64,000 nucleotides of DNA. It comes from JBAZMA01 sp041649995. Its GTDB lineage: Bacteria; Omnitrophota; Gorgyraeia; Velamenicoccales; Velamenicoccaceae. Location of the stretch: assembly GCA_041649995.1 (NCBI GenBank), contig JBAZMA010000010.1:21038-85037 (forward strand), given 5' to 3'. A program made the position numbers and the translations under genes. A model generated the notes under the pieces. The model was not told the DNA's origin, searched no databases, and was given only the letters and a program-made list of their open reading frames with translations. Shown here piece by piece: positions 34,715 to 43,442 of this stretch. Every line of letters begins with the position of its first letter. Positions within the stretch are counted from its first letter, which is position 1.

Positions 34715-35710
34715 TTAGGCTTTGCCCGTTCGCTTAAGCGCTTCGTCAATGATCCTGACCATCAAATCGTTGTAGGATATCCCTTCCGCCTCGGCGGCCA
34801 AAGGGAAGACATCCGAAATGGTCACCGCCGGTAACGGGTTCACCTCCAGGACGAAAGGACAACCCCTTTCATCCACGCGGAAATCAACGCGGCCAAAATC
34901 AAGGCAACCCATGGACCGATAGGCCTTAACCGCAAGATCGCGGAGCTTTTTATCAAGGTCCGGGCTGATTTTGGGAGGACACACATAGACAATATCGTCC
35001 CCTTCCAGTCTGCGGGATGTATAGACGAGATTTCCGGCTTCAAGATTCCCGGCGATCTGGATCTGCACAGGCGCCAGGGCCCACGGCTTTTCGTTCCCTA
35101 TGACAAGAACGGTAAATTCTCCGCCCCGGATGAATTCCTCGACCAGCGCGGGCTGTTTGTAGAGGCGAAGGATCTCTTCAACCTGCTGTTTCAGGGCCGT
35201 CGTATCGGAAACAATGGACTTATCGGAAATCCCCTTAGAGGACCCTTCGTGGACGGGCTTGACAAAAAAAGGGAATTTCATGGAATCCAGGTTCCCGAAA
35301 TCCGTACCGGCGTCCGCGACGAAAAATCTGGGGGTTAGAACGCCGTCGGCAAGAAAAATTTTCTTGGCCAGGGCCTTATCCAGCGACAGACCCAGGGTCA
35401 AAGCGTCGCTTCCCACATAAGGAATGCCGTAAAGGTCCAGGATGGCCGGCACCTGCGATTCCCTGTTCCTGTTCCCTATGCCCTCGCAGATGTTCAAAAC
35501 AATATCCATCGCCCCGACATCCTGAATGCGCTCCAGAAGTTTCCGGGCGTTGCCGATCCGCACGACTTTATGGCCGGCCGACTCCAGCGCGGCCGTAACC
35601 TCATCGATCGTTTCCTCCCTGTCCAATTCGGCGTAAAAATCAGCAGGCAGGCCTTGGACAGGCGCGTGATCGCTTTTCAAATCGTATGTGAATCCTATCG
35701 TTTTTCCCAT
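34715..35710 (-). CDS. D-alanine--D-alanine ligase-like ATP-grasp enzyme
   Basis: The 331-residue protein has the ATP-grasp fold: ICEGIGNRNRESQVPAILD, FVKPVHEGSSKGI, VEEFIRGGEFTVLVIGNE, DFGRVDFRVDE, and VLEVNPLPAVT with metal-binding Glu and Asn. It differs from housekeeping Ddl (YTGSG-type loop replaced by YVGSDAL) and lies 18 nt upstream of the aminomutase rather than in a mur cluster. A dipeptide ligase using a beta-amino acid is possible. The ATG directly follows the U-tract of a terminator-like hairpin, and no Shine-Dalgarno is present. Confidence 0.78.
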   Translation of the reverse strand: MGKTIGFTYDLKSDHAPVQGLPADFYAELDREETIDEVTAALESAGHKVVRIGNARKLLERIQDVGAMDIVLNICEGIGNRNRESQVPAILDLYGIPYVGSDALTLGLSLDKALAKKIFLADGVLTPRFFVADAGTDFGNLDSMKFPFFVKPVHEGSSKGISDKSIVSDTTALKQQVEEILRLYKQPALVEEFIRGGEFTVLVIGNEKPWALAPVQIQIAGNLEAGNLVYTSRRLEGDDIVYVCPPKISPDLDKKLRDLAVKAYRSMGCLDFGRVDFRVDERGCPFVLEVNPLPAVTISDVFPLAAEAEGISYNDLMVRIIDEALKRTGKA

Positions 35711-35723
35711 AAAAAAAAGAAAA

Positions 35724-35750
35724 AAGGGACCCTGACGCTCAGAGTCCCTT
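35724..35750. terminator. Terminator-like hairpin abutting the ATP-grasp start codon
   Basis: AAGGGACCCTGA and TCAGAGTCCCTT form a 12-bp stem with one mismatch and a 3-nt loop. In the minus direction it is followed by CCCTTTTTTCTTTTTTTT and then at once by the ATG at 35708-35710. It could end transcripts from the ABC genes or act as an attenuator for the downstream pair. A minus-strand TTGACA (about 35845-35850) with GATAAT lies upstream. Confidence 0.75.
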
Positions 35751-35965
35751 AAAAAATTGAATTTTTGATTTTAATCTCCTTGGCATTGAAAGAATTGTTT
35801 TACTCTATGAAAAAATTATCACAACAAATTACGCTTGTCAAGCTGTTTCAGCGGTTTAGGAACAGCTTGAAGGCCGCAATATTTCTTTTTTCCGACGGAA
35901 AAGACTTTAAAAAATTTTTTAAGGAATTTTCCGCGCAAAAATGGAAATATTTCTCTCAACGCTTT

Positions 35966-36775
35966 TTAAAACTGGCTTTTTCTTTCAAAGATCAGGCAGG
36001 CGACAATATTCAACAGGATCATCAGGAAGGCGGCGTGAAAAAGATAACCCGCGGGCGCTATGGGGATGCGGAAGATCAACAGCTCTTTCAGGGCGATGGC
36101 CAGGAGCGCGTGGATCTGGGGAAGAAGGCGCAGGGCCAGGCCGATCATTTGTTCCAGCAATTGCGGCCAGCTCAATCCGGCAAAAGCCCGGCCGGCGGAA
36201 GGAACTCCGAAACCGGCGATCACCACGAAAACGGCCATCACGCCGGCGATCACATTCGGCAGAAGAGAATAAAAAAATACGACCAGACTCACATACAAGA
36301 GGCCCAAAAGGGCCATCACGGAAAACCCCTTCCAGACAAAAAAGGCGAGGGTCGGCTCATGGGAAACGATCACAAGCCAAACCCCGGCCGTCATCAAAAA
36401 CCAGTTGATGAGAATCATTTTGTAAAGCCCCAGGAGAACGCCGGCCATGATCTGCCAGCGTCGCAGCGGCCGAAACAAAAGCAATTCCAGCCTTTCAAAC
36501 GCCAGATAATTCTGCATGGTGCTTAAAGAAACAAAAACGGCGATCAAAAGGATAAAAATATTGATGGCGACAAACCCGACCTGGAGGGCTGTGGCCATCG
36601 GGAGCTGGTTCTCAAAGACACCCGGATCGTTCACCACATAGGGGACATTGGCCAGGAGGATGAACAAAAACGATAACAGCAGAAAACTGTACATCATTTT
36701 TTCCCTGAGGGCGCCCCGATAAACATCATGGCCGATCAGGCGGATCAAAAACCAGGAACGAAAAAGAATCTTCAC
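35966..36775 (-). CDS. ABC-2-type transporter permease
   Basis: The 269-residue protein has six hydrophobic segments. Its N-terminal KIL-F-RSWFLIRLIGHDVYRGALREKMMYSFLLLSFLFIL is typical of ABC-2 permeases that partner a single ATPase, as in NodJ or ABC-type multidrug/lipid exporters. Its start overlaps the stop of the ATPase gene (ATGA). Substrate is not evident. The 3' flank (35751-35965) is AT-rich with no gene. Confidence 0.82.
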   Translation of the reverse strand: MKILFRSWFLIRLIGHDVYRGALREKMMYSFLLLSFLFILLANVPYVVNDPGVFENQLPMATALQVGFVAINIFILLIAVFVSLSTMQNYLAFERLELLLFRPLRRWQIMAGVLLGLYKMILINWFLMTAGVWLVIVSHEPTLAFFVWKGFSVMALLGLLYVSLVVFFYSLLPNVIAGVMAVFVVIAGFGVPSAGRAFAGLSWPQLLEQMIGLALRLLPQIHALLAIALKELLIFRIPIAPAGYLFHAAFLMILLNIVACLIFERKSQF

Positions 36776-37530
36776 CGGTCCTCCTTGATCAGGCGCAGAA
36801 ATTCCTCTTCCATGCTGCCCTGACGCAGAAAATCCTGCCTCTCCCCGATCTTCAAAACCCTCCCCTTGCTGATCAAGGCGATCCGGTCCGACAATTTTTC
36901 GATCAACGGCAGTGTGTGCGAAGACATGAAAATCGTCTTGCCCCTGTTTTTCAGGATCAGGACGGCTTCCCGGAAACGCTCGACAGCCAAAGGATCCAGA
37001 TACACCGTGGGTTCATCCAGGAAAATGATATCCGGGTCATTGACCAAAGCCAGCATAAAATCGACCAGCCTGCGCTGCCCCATCGAAAGCTTGCGCACAA
37101 GGACAAAGCGCTCCTGGGTCAATCCGGTCATCTCCAGAAGAGACTGGATACGGTCGATGGTGACATCATCGGTTAAGCCGTAAATTCTGGAAAAAAAAGT
37201 CAGAATCTCTGTGACCGTCAAATACTCCGAGGCCAGGGTATTCTCCGGAACAAACCCGATGCGTTCCAGCGGCCACGTTTGAGGACAACGGAAGGCTTTG
37301 CCAAAAAGCTCAATGGAACCGGCCGAAGGCTTGGAGATTCCGGTAAGCAAGTGAAGGGTCGTGGTCTTGCCGGCGCCATTGGGCCCCAAAAAACCGAAGA
37401 TCTCTCCGCGCCGCACTTCAAAATTCAGGTCCCAGACGGCGCGGACACGGGCGCGGGAAAACAGGGCAGAGGACCGGAACTCCTTGCCCAAGCCGCAAAC
37501 TTTTATGATCGCAGGGGATTGTTCGGCCAT
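36772..37530 (-). CDS. ABC transporter ATP-binding protein
   Basis: The 252-residue protein has all nucleotide-binding motifs: Walker A GPNGAGKTT, signature LSMGQRRLVD (a variant of LSGGQ), Walker B IIFLDEPT, and the H-loop in MSSHTL. It energises the permease encoded immediately downstream. The start overlaps the HAD gene by 28 nt, so the three genes are one transcription unit. Confidence 0.93.
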   Translation of the reverse strand: MAEQSPAIIKVCGLGKEFRSSALFSRARVRAVWDLNFEVRRGEIFGFLGPNGAGKTTTLHLLTGISKPSAGSIELFGKAFRCPQTWPLERIGFVPENTLASEYLTVTEILTFFSRIYGLTDDVTIDRIQSLLEMTGLTQERFVLVRKLSMGQRRLVDFMLALVNDPDIIFLDEPTVYLDPLAVERFREAVLILKNRGKTIFMSSHTLPLIEKLSDRIALISKGRVLKIGERQDFLRQGSMEEEFLRLIKEDR

Positions 37531-38138
37531 AAGCCTAAAAGGTGAAGTTGACGGCGGATATCCTGAGCCGAAGTGAAGACCAGGGAACGGATGCCTAAGG
37601 CCTGGGCCGCCTCCACCAGGTCCTTTCGGTCGTCGATATAAAGGGCGTCGCAGGCCCGGGCTCCGCAGGACGCGAGGGCGGCCTCATAAATCAAGGGGTG
37701 GGGTTTGCGCCGCCCGACCTCATAGGAAAGAATGATCCTGTCGAAGACATCCAGATGGGAAGGAAAATGCTTTTGAATGTAGCGGTAATGGAGTTCATTG
37801 ATATTGGAAACAAGATGCAGCCGGAAATCTTTTTTCATCTCCCGCAGCAAAGCCAGCATGCCGCTATTGTCGAAAAAAATCCCGCTCCAGGATTCCGAGA
37901 AATTATCATACGTCAAATCCCGGCCGCCCAGCGCCTGGTTCATCCGCTCAAAAAAAACCTTCGAGGAGATACGGCCCTCCTCATAATCCTCCGTCAATGA
38001 GGAATCAAAAAACAGCTGGTAGGCTTCATCGAAGGACTTGGAACAATAAGGCAGGATGCTCTTAACGGCGATCCGATGATCAAAATTGATAAGGACATTT
38101 CCGAGATCGCAAAGGATCAGCTTGACTGGGCTTTTCAT
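37503..38138 (-). CDS. HAD-superfamily phosphatase (YihX-like)
   Basis: The 211-residue protein has the HAD-IA motif I CDLGNVLINFD (nucleophile Asp), motif II VSN in HLVSNINEL, Lys-containing GRRKPHPLIYE, and motif IV YIDDRKDLVEAA. This resembles YihX-type alpha-D-glucose-1-phosphatases and other sugar-phosphate phosphatases. It overlaps the ABC ATPase gene by 28 nt. Upstream lies a repeat-rich spacer. The specific substrate cannot be assigned. Confidence 0.82.
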   Translation of the reverse strand: MKSPVKLILCDLGNVLINFDHRIAVKSILPYCSKSFDEAYQLFFDSSLTEDYEEGRISSKVFFERMNQALGGRDLTYDNFSESWSGIFFDNSGMLALLREMKKDFRLHLVSNINELHYRYIQKHFPSHLDVFDRIILSYEVGRRKPHPLIYEAALASCGARACDALYIDDRKDLVEAAQALGIRSLVFTSAQDIRRQLHLLGLWPNNPLRS

Positions 38139-38598
38139 CGACGCCGGCTCGTTAAGTTATTATGCTTGCTGCCCCACCCCGCTTCGTCGCGGGGTTTCGC
38201 TCTATCGATACATTATGGAGCTCAAGTTCGGACAATAAGTTAGTTCGCCGCCTACGGCTACCGGCTCTCTAAGTTATGCTTCTTGCTCACCCCGATCACC
38301 TCGAAGCTTGCAGGTGACGATGGGACCCCGCTTCGCACGATATCACAAAAATTTCTTCGATATTTTTGTGATACTTCGCGGGGTTTCGCTCTATCGATAC
38401 ATTATGGAGCTCAAGTTCGGACAATAAGTTAGTTCGCCGCCTACGGCTACCGGCTCTCTAAGTTATGCTTCTTGCTCACCCCGATCACCTCGAAGCTGCG
38501 CAAATTTCTTACGAAATTTGCTTGCAGGTGACGGGGTTAGTTCGGGCAATAACTTAGTTCGCCGCCTACGGCTACCGGCTCTCTAAGTTATGCCCTCA
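38139..38598. repeat. Cluster of 121-bp direct repeats with embedded hairpins
   Basis: The 460-nt gap holds two apparently identical 121-bp copies (38188-38308 and 38377-38497) and a partial third (about 38543-38592). A degenerate fragment lies next to the HAD gene start (about 38145-38180). Each copy carries GCCGCCTACGGC and CGGGG/CCCCG hairpin elements. Two extra palindromes interrupt the pattern: GATATCACAAAAAT...ATTTTTGTGATA (38339-38372) and GCAAATTTC-TTAC-GAAATTTGC (38499-38521). No gene is present. Confidence 0.85.
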
Positions 38599-39564
38599 CT
38601 AATTATCCTTCTTGCGGGGCTTTTTGAACAGGTCCAGGAAGCTGTCCTCATACTGCTCGTAGACGCTCCATTTATCCAGTTCTTTTTTCAGCTCAATGGC
38701 TTTGGAAAGGTCTTTTTTGGCCATGCGGAAAAGATCGTTGATCCTTTTGCGGGCTGAGTCGGGCAGGCTTGGAGCCTCTGCCAGGCCCTGCTTGATGATA
38801 TCGATCTCTTTCTGGTCGATCGGCTTCTCGTCTTCCGGCGGGTTCTTCAGATACTCGATGAGATGTTCGATCTCCTGGTTTATCTCCGCGGCGCGTTTTT
38901 TGAGTTCCGTCAGGTCCAAAGACAGGTTCAGAAGCCGGCTCAAAACCTCGAGAACCATCATGGAGGCCAGGGGATTCTCGATCTGAATGGTGTAAAGGGG
39001 AATCTCGCCCAGTAGGCAAACGCCCTCCAGCCCCCTCTCCTTGGCCACCCCCAGGATCAGACCGTTCAAACCGCTGATCTGTCCAGAAGGCATGCTTTTG
39101 ACTTTCGCCTTCTCAAAATTGGACAGAAGGTCCTTGTTCGTGGCCACGGCGTAGACCTCCGGGACCTGCGTATGTTCGATCGGCAGCGGCATGGCGGCAA
39201 ACGTATAGACAATACGGACCTTCATCGTCTGAATGAACTCCACGATCTCGCTGGCGTAATCGTATCCCTTTTCAATGAAGGGTTGCGCGTCGCTGATAAA
39301 AATGATCAGGTCGGAGGCCTGGGGATTACGGAAAAAATAAAATCTGCCCACGGGGTGCTGGGGAATATCGATCAGGTTGTTATCAATCCAGACACCGGAT
39401 GGGTGAAAATATTCGCAGGACTCAAGGCTGGCGAACTCTTCGGCCCCCAGCGTATCCTTAAGATAGGTCGCGGCCTTCAAGGCGACATCCCCCATCCCCG
39501 GCCAGGCGGCGATCAGAACGGGATCTTTGAGCCGTATGCGTTTTTTAATGTGTATGGATTTCAT
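38599..39564 (-). CDS. PAC2-family protein
   Basis: The 321-residue protein belongs to the PAC2 (proteasome-assembly-chaperone-like, DUF75) family. It has VLIAAWPGMGDVALKAATYLKDTL, LIIFISDAQPF, the central VYTFAAMPLPIEH, and LNGLILGVAKERGLEGVCLLGEIP. The last 110 residues form a charged helical extension (about 225-321). Bacterial and archaeal homologues have no firmly established activity. Repeats lie downstream; the M20 gene upstream is in the same orientation. Confidence 0.82.
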   Translation of the reverse strand: MKSIHIKKRIRLKDPVLIAAWPGMGDVALKAATYLKDTLGAEEFASLESCEYFHPSGVWIDNNLIDIPQHPVGRFYFFRNPQASDLIIFISDAQPFIEKGYDYASEIVEFIQTMKVRIVYTFAAMPLPIEHTQVPEVYAVATNKDLLSNFEKAKVKSMPSGQISGLNGLILGVAKERGLEGVCLLGEIPLYTIQIENPLASMMVLEVLSRLLNLSLDLTELKKRAAEINQEIEHLIEYLKNPPEDEKPIDQKEIDIIKQGLAEAPSLPDSARKRINDLFRMAKKDLSKAIELKKELDKWSVYEQYEDSFLDLFKKPRKKDN

Positions 39565-39658
39565 GGCGGAGTTATTTTATCCCTTTTTAAGTTCGTGTTC
39601 AATAAAAGATTTGCGCGGGCAAAAGCGACCCTCGTCAAAAAAGGAAAACAGCCTGCAT

Positions 39659-40801
39659 TTAGACGAAAGAGGACATCTTTTTGTCAAAAATCCGGACAAA
39701 GCGTTCCAGCTGCCGCGCCCCGGCCAAAAGGTCGTGGACGCGGACATATTCATCGGTGGCGTGGGCGCACCCCTTGGCCCCCCAGCCTGTGGCGACGGCG
39801 GGAATACCTTTGTTCTTGAAGAACGTGATGACTGTGGCGCCTTCACTGCCCTTGACGCGCGGCTCCATTCCCGTTTCCTCCCCGGCCTTCAGCAGACACC
39901 TGACAAGGGGATGCGTCCGGGAAATCTCATACGGTTGCTGGATGTCCTGCGCGCGAAGATGGAAGGCGATCCCCGTTTTCTTCCAGGCCGCCCTGATCGC
40001 CGCAAGGATTTCACGGGCTTCCATCCCGGGAACAAAACGCAGGTCCGCTTCAAACTCACACCAGTCCGCGACCATATTGACCTTGTCTCCCCCGTGGATC
40101 GTCCCGATATTGATTGTGGGCGGGTTGAGCAAGGTATGGGAAGGAGCCTTGAATTTCAACGTCTTCAATTCCTTGATCAAAACCAGGGCCCCGTCGATCG
40201 CATTGACCCCTCTCTCGGGATAAGCGCCATGGGCTTTTCTCCCTCCCACCTCCACCTTAAAGTGGATCAGGCCTTTTTGCGCGATAATGACATGCCCTTC
40301 ATCAGAATCCAGGATCACGGCGAAATCAGGTTTTCGCCTGTTTTTTTCCAGCCACGGCAGAAGCCCGCGTCCGGAGCCTGTTTCCTCATCGGCTGTGGCC
40401 AAAAACATCCAATCTCCCTGCAGAGGGGCGCCGTCCTCTTTAAGGCTGATCATGACCTCCAGGGCCACGGCCAGATTCCCCTTGCAGTCCGTGGCGCCGC
40501 GGCCGTAGATCCTGCCTGCGCGGATAATACCGGAAAACGGATCCAGACTCCAGCCGTTGCCCGCGGGCACCGTATCCAGGTGCGGGGACAAAAGACAGCA
40601 AAATTTTCCTCCGGCGCCTTTCAAAAGGGCTGAACAATTGTCCCGGCGGGGAGAATAGCGAAAAATTCCGGGAGAATATCCGGCGCGGCGCAATTCTTTC
40701 GCGACAAAAGCGGCAATCGAGCGCTCGTCACCAGGCGGGTTCTCGGAATTGATCCGGATCAACTGCCGTGTCAACCGAATCAAACGTTCTTTATTAATCA
40801 C
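39659..40801 (-). CDS. M20-family metallopeptidase (ArgE/DapE/CPG2-like)
   Basis: The 380-residue protein has metal-ligand motifs LLSPHLDTVPAG, RGATDCKGN (Asp bridging the metals), and DEETGSGRG (catalytic Glu). The dimerisation domain has HFKVEVGGRKAHGAYPERG, and the final His lies near GWGAKGCAHATDEYV. It hydrolyses an N-acyl-amino acid or dipeptide. A GTG start with GAGG five bases upstream is used. It has no arginine or lysine biosynthetic neighbours, so the substrate remains open. Confidence 0.85.
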   Translation of the reverse strand: MINKERLIRLTRQLIRINSENPPGDERSIAAFVAKELRRAGYSPGIFRYSPRRDNCSALLKGAGGKFCCLLSPHLDTVPAGNGWSLDPFSGIIRAGRIYGRGATDCKGNLAVALEVMISLKEDGAPLQGDWMFLATADEETGSGRGLLPWLEKNRRKPDFAVILDSDEGHVIIAQKGLIHFKVEVGGRKAHGAYPERGVNAIDGALVLIKELKTLKFKAPSHTLLNPPTINIGTIHGGDKVNMVADWCEFEADLRFVPGMEAREILAAIRAAWKKTGIAFHLRAQDIQQPYEISRTHPLVRCLLKAGEETGMEPRVKGSEGATVITFFKNKGIPAVATGWGAKGCAHATDEYVRVHDLLAGARQLERFVRIFDKKMSSFV

Positions 40802-40934
40802 GGAATCCTCATTTTTAAACGCGGGCCGAACTGACCCCTCTTCAAAATATCACGGGGATTTCGGAAGGCTCCCCTGTTTCGCCTTCAAAGCGCGACGATT
40901 GCCGCAACGATAAAAAGATCAGCTGCTGGCGTAC

Positions 40935-41840
40935 TCATAAAACATACCCCATGTCCTTCAAAAGCTCACGATTTTCTTTCCATTTTTCTTCCACCCTGAC
41001 CAAAAGGTCCAGGTAAAATTTTTTCCCGAACATATCTTCCAGTTCACGCCGGGCCGCCTCTCCGGCCTTTTTCAGGACCGAGCCGTTATGGCCGATGACA
41101 ATCCCTTTCTGGGAATCCCTTTCCACCAGGATCCTGGCCTTCACATACACCAGCTTCGGATTGCGGTCTTTGGCCTCCTCCACGAGCACGGCGAGGCTGA
41201 AAGGAAGCTCGTCGAGCAGAACGGACAACAGCTTTTCCCGGATGACATCCTGGATCATCCACTGCCTGGGAAAATCCGTCAGGACATCCTGGGGGTAAAG
41301 GGCCTCACCTTCGGGCAGGCGCGCGAAGATCTCCTCCAACAGCCTGTCCAGATTTGTCCCGTCGAGGGCGCAGATGGGCACAGGCATCACGCGGTGCGTC
41401 ACTTCGCTCAAAGGCCTGCCCAGCTTCTGTTCCCAGGCCGACAGGTATTCGGGGATATTGGAAACAGGCATATCTATTTTATTCAAACCGAGAATAACGG
41501 ATTTGTTCTGCGCCGACAGCCGCTCTAAGGCCATTTGCTCCTCTTCTCCGACGTGCTTGGACGAGTCGACGAGATAAACGATGACGTCCGCCCCGGAAAG
41601 CGAATCATTGATCAAAGTCACCATGGCCCTGTCCAGGGAGTGCCGGCCGACATGCATGCCCGGGGTATCGCAGAAAACGATCTGCCCGCGGGGATCATTA
41701 TAGATGGCGCGGATCTGATGTCGTGTCGTCTGGGGAACAGGCGAAACGATCGCGACTTTCTCGCCCGCGAGCCGGTTCAAAAGAGTGGACTTCCCGGCAT
41801 TGGCCCTGCCTATGATCGCGACAACCCCGGCTTTTGTCAT
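40935..41840 (-). CDS. era: GTPase Era
   Basis: The 301-residue protein has the Era G domain (G1 GRANAGKSTLLN, TTRHQI, G3 DTPGMH, G4 NKID) and a C-terminal KH domain (RILVERDSQKGIVIGHNGSVLKKAGEAARRELEDMFGKKFYLDLLVRVEEKWKENRE region). It binds 16S rRNA during 30S assembly. The start at 41840 (MTKAGVVAII) follows GAGGAGA and overlaps the stop of the upstream membrane gene by 4 nt. Confidence 0.94.
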   Translation of the reverse strand: MTKAGVVAIIGRANAGKSTLLNRLAGEKVAIVSPVPQTTRHQIRAIYNDPRGQIVFCDTPGMHVGRHSLDRAMVTLINDSLSGADVIVYLVDSSKHVGEEEQMALERLSAQNKSVILGLNKIDMPVSNIPEYLSAWEQKLGRPLSEVTHRVMPVPICALDGTNLDRLLEEIFARLPEGEALYPQDVLTDFPRQWMIQDVIREKLLSVLLDELPFSLAVLVEEAKDRNPKLVYVKARILVERDSQKGIVIGHNGSVLKKAGEAARRELEDMFGKKFYLDLLVRVEEKWKENRELLKDMGYVL

Positions 41841-43363
41841 GGATGATTCTCCTCTTTTTTCCGCAGCTCCGAAAGGGATTCCCAAAACAGATATTTGTTC
41901 AAAAGCGTGTGATGCCAATCTTCATTGAGATGTCTGCCGACGGTCTTAAGCTCGTAGCGGCTTTTTAGGGCCTTGCGAAAAACCCGGCAGCGGTCATAGG
42001 CGAAACTTGTCGAAACAAGGAAAACCCTCCGGCCCTGCGCCATCGCCGGTTCGATGTCTTTGGCAAAAAAGGCTTCCATTTTCTCATCGTCGCATGTCAC
42101 CGGCCTTCGGACGATGTCGCGGGCGGTGTAATGATCCAGAAAGAGCGCTTCATCGACGGCGATAACGGCGCTTCCCGGAGGAGTGTTCTTTTCCACCCAT
42201 CGGGCGAAATCCACCTGGAGGGCATACCGGTGCCTGAATGCCATGGCCGCAAGATTATCATACAGGCCGGCCGCCGACAGCCATAGCAGGATGGCGATCG
42301 TGGCGTAAACGGCGCGGTTCCGGAAATTCCCCAAAAAATAGGCCTGGGCCGCCAAAAGCGGAAGCCACGCGATCACCAGATAACGCGTGCCGCTGGAAGA
42401 AACGTTGCCGTAAAAAAAATGCAGGATCAGAAACCAGGCCAGGAGAAAAGCGAGTTCTTTTCTGCGACGATGGATCCAAAGAAGGCCGAACCCGGCCAGG
42501 GCAATCACGGCCCCTTCCGGCCGCAGGCTGCCCATCAGCCACTTCAGGGATTTCGGAAGGATAAAAGAAAAAATCCCCAGAAAACTCGCCTGCTCGCTTT
42601 TCGAAAGGACATCCATGAACTGACCGGCCCCCGATTCCATCAGCATAGGCACATAATAGATCAGGCTTGTTCCCAGGGCGACGCCTGTGAACAGGACAGC
42701 CTCCTTGAGACGCGCGACACTCAATCCCCCGAGCGCGAAAAAAAGAATCAGGAGCGCGGGCAAGACCAAAAGATCCGAAAGCCGGGCCGCCCCGCAAAAT
42801 CCCAGAAAAAATGCCGCCCAGAACAGGCACGCCCTTCGGCCGTCCCTGAGAAAACACAAAAGAAAATACGCCGATGAGAGGGCCAGAAAAATGCTGAGGG
42901 TGAGGCTCTTGCCGAACGTAGAAATCGCCACGTGAGGGCTGAAACAACTCAAAAGCAAGGCTCCGTAGGCCGCCACGCGAGACGGGCACCCCGCGTCCTC
43001 CTGCGGACGGCCGGGGACCGGACTGAAAAGTTTCTCCAGCAGGAAAAAAAACGCCACAACCCCGCAGGCGCCGAAAAACACGCTCATGAAATTCACGCTG
43101 AAAACCGGGTCCGTCACGCCGAAAAAACGCGATATCCCGATAAAGACGGCGCCGAAGATCACCGTCAAAGGGTAACCCGAACCATGCTCATAATGAAGAG
43201 CCCCTGTCTCAAGGGTTTTCTGCGCCTGAATGGCCAGATCCAGCGCGTCATAATGGAAGGGGCCTTTGCTGATAAGCCAAAAGCGGACAATAAAAGCGAA
43301 AACAAAAAGCAGGGACAAGAACAGGGGCCGGCGCGTTGCGGGCCAGGATAAGGTCGGGTTCAT
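41837..43363 (-). CDS. GT-C-fold glycosyltransferase (GT39/ArnT-like membrane protein)
   Basis: The protein is about 508 residues with ten or more membrane segments. After the first one, the loop FHYDALDLAIQAQKTLE holds an acidic residue in the place used by GT39/ArnT-type transferases, and a soluble C-terminal domain (about 380-508) follows. It probably transfers a sugar from a polyprenyl-phosphate donor on the outer side of the inner membrane. AGGAGG lies 3 nt before the ATG at 43363; the longer start at 43414 has a poorer site. Coupled to era by overlap. Confidence 0.7.
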   Translation of the reverse strand: MNPTLSWPATRRPLFLSLLFVFAFIVRFWLISKGPFHYDALDLAIQAQKTLETGALHYEHGSGYPLTVIFGAVFIGISRFFGVTDPVFSVNFMSVFFGACGVVAFFFLLEKLFSPVPGRPQEDAGCPSRVAAYGALLLSCFSPHVAISTFGKSLTLSIFLALSSAYFLLCFLRDGRRACLFWAAFFLGFCGAARLSDLLVLPALLILFFALGGLSVARLKEAVLFTGVALGTSLIYYVPMLMESGAGQFMDVLSKSEQASFLGIFSFILPKSLKWLMGSLRPEGAVIALAGFGLLWIHRRRKELAFLLAWFLILHFFYGNVSSSGTRYLVIAWLPLLAAQAYFLGNFRNRAVYATIAILLWLSAAGLYDNLAAMAFRHRYALQVDFARWVEKNTPPGSAVIAVDEALFLDHYTARDIVRRPVTCDDEKMEAFFAKDIEPAMAQGRRVFLVSTSFAYDRCRVFRKALKSRYELKTVGRHLNEDWHHTLLNKYLFWESLSELRKKEENHP

Positions 43364-43442
43364 TTTCCTCCTCTTGCGGACAGACTGTAAATTTTTGTCT
43401 TCAAACATCGACACTCTTTCTCAAAACATCCCTCAAAGGAAT

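Noticed and set aside
38139..38598. Insertion sequence or transposon remnant
   Set aside because: No transposase frame, terminal inverted repeat pair or target duplication could be recognised; only repeats and hairpins are present.
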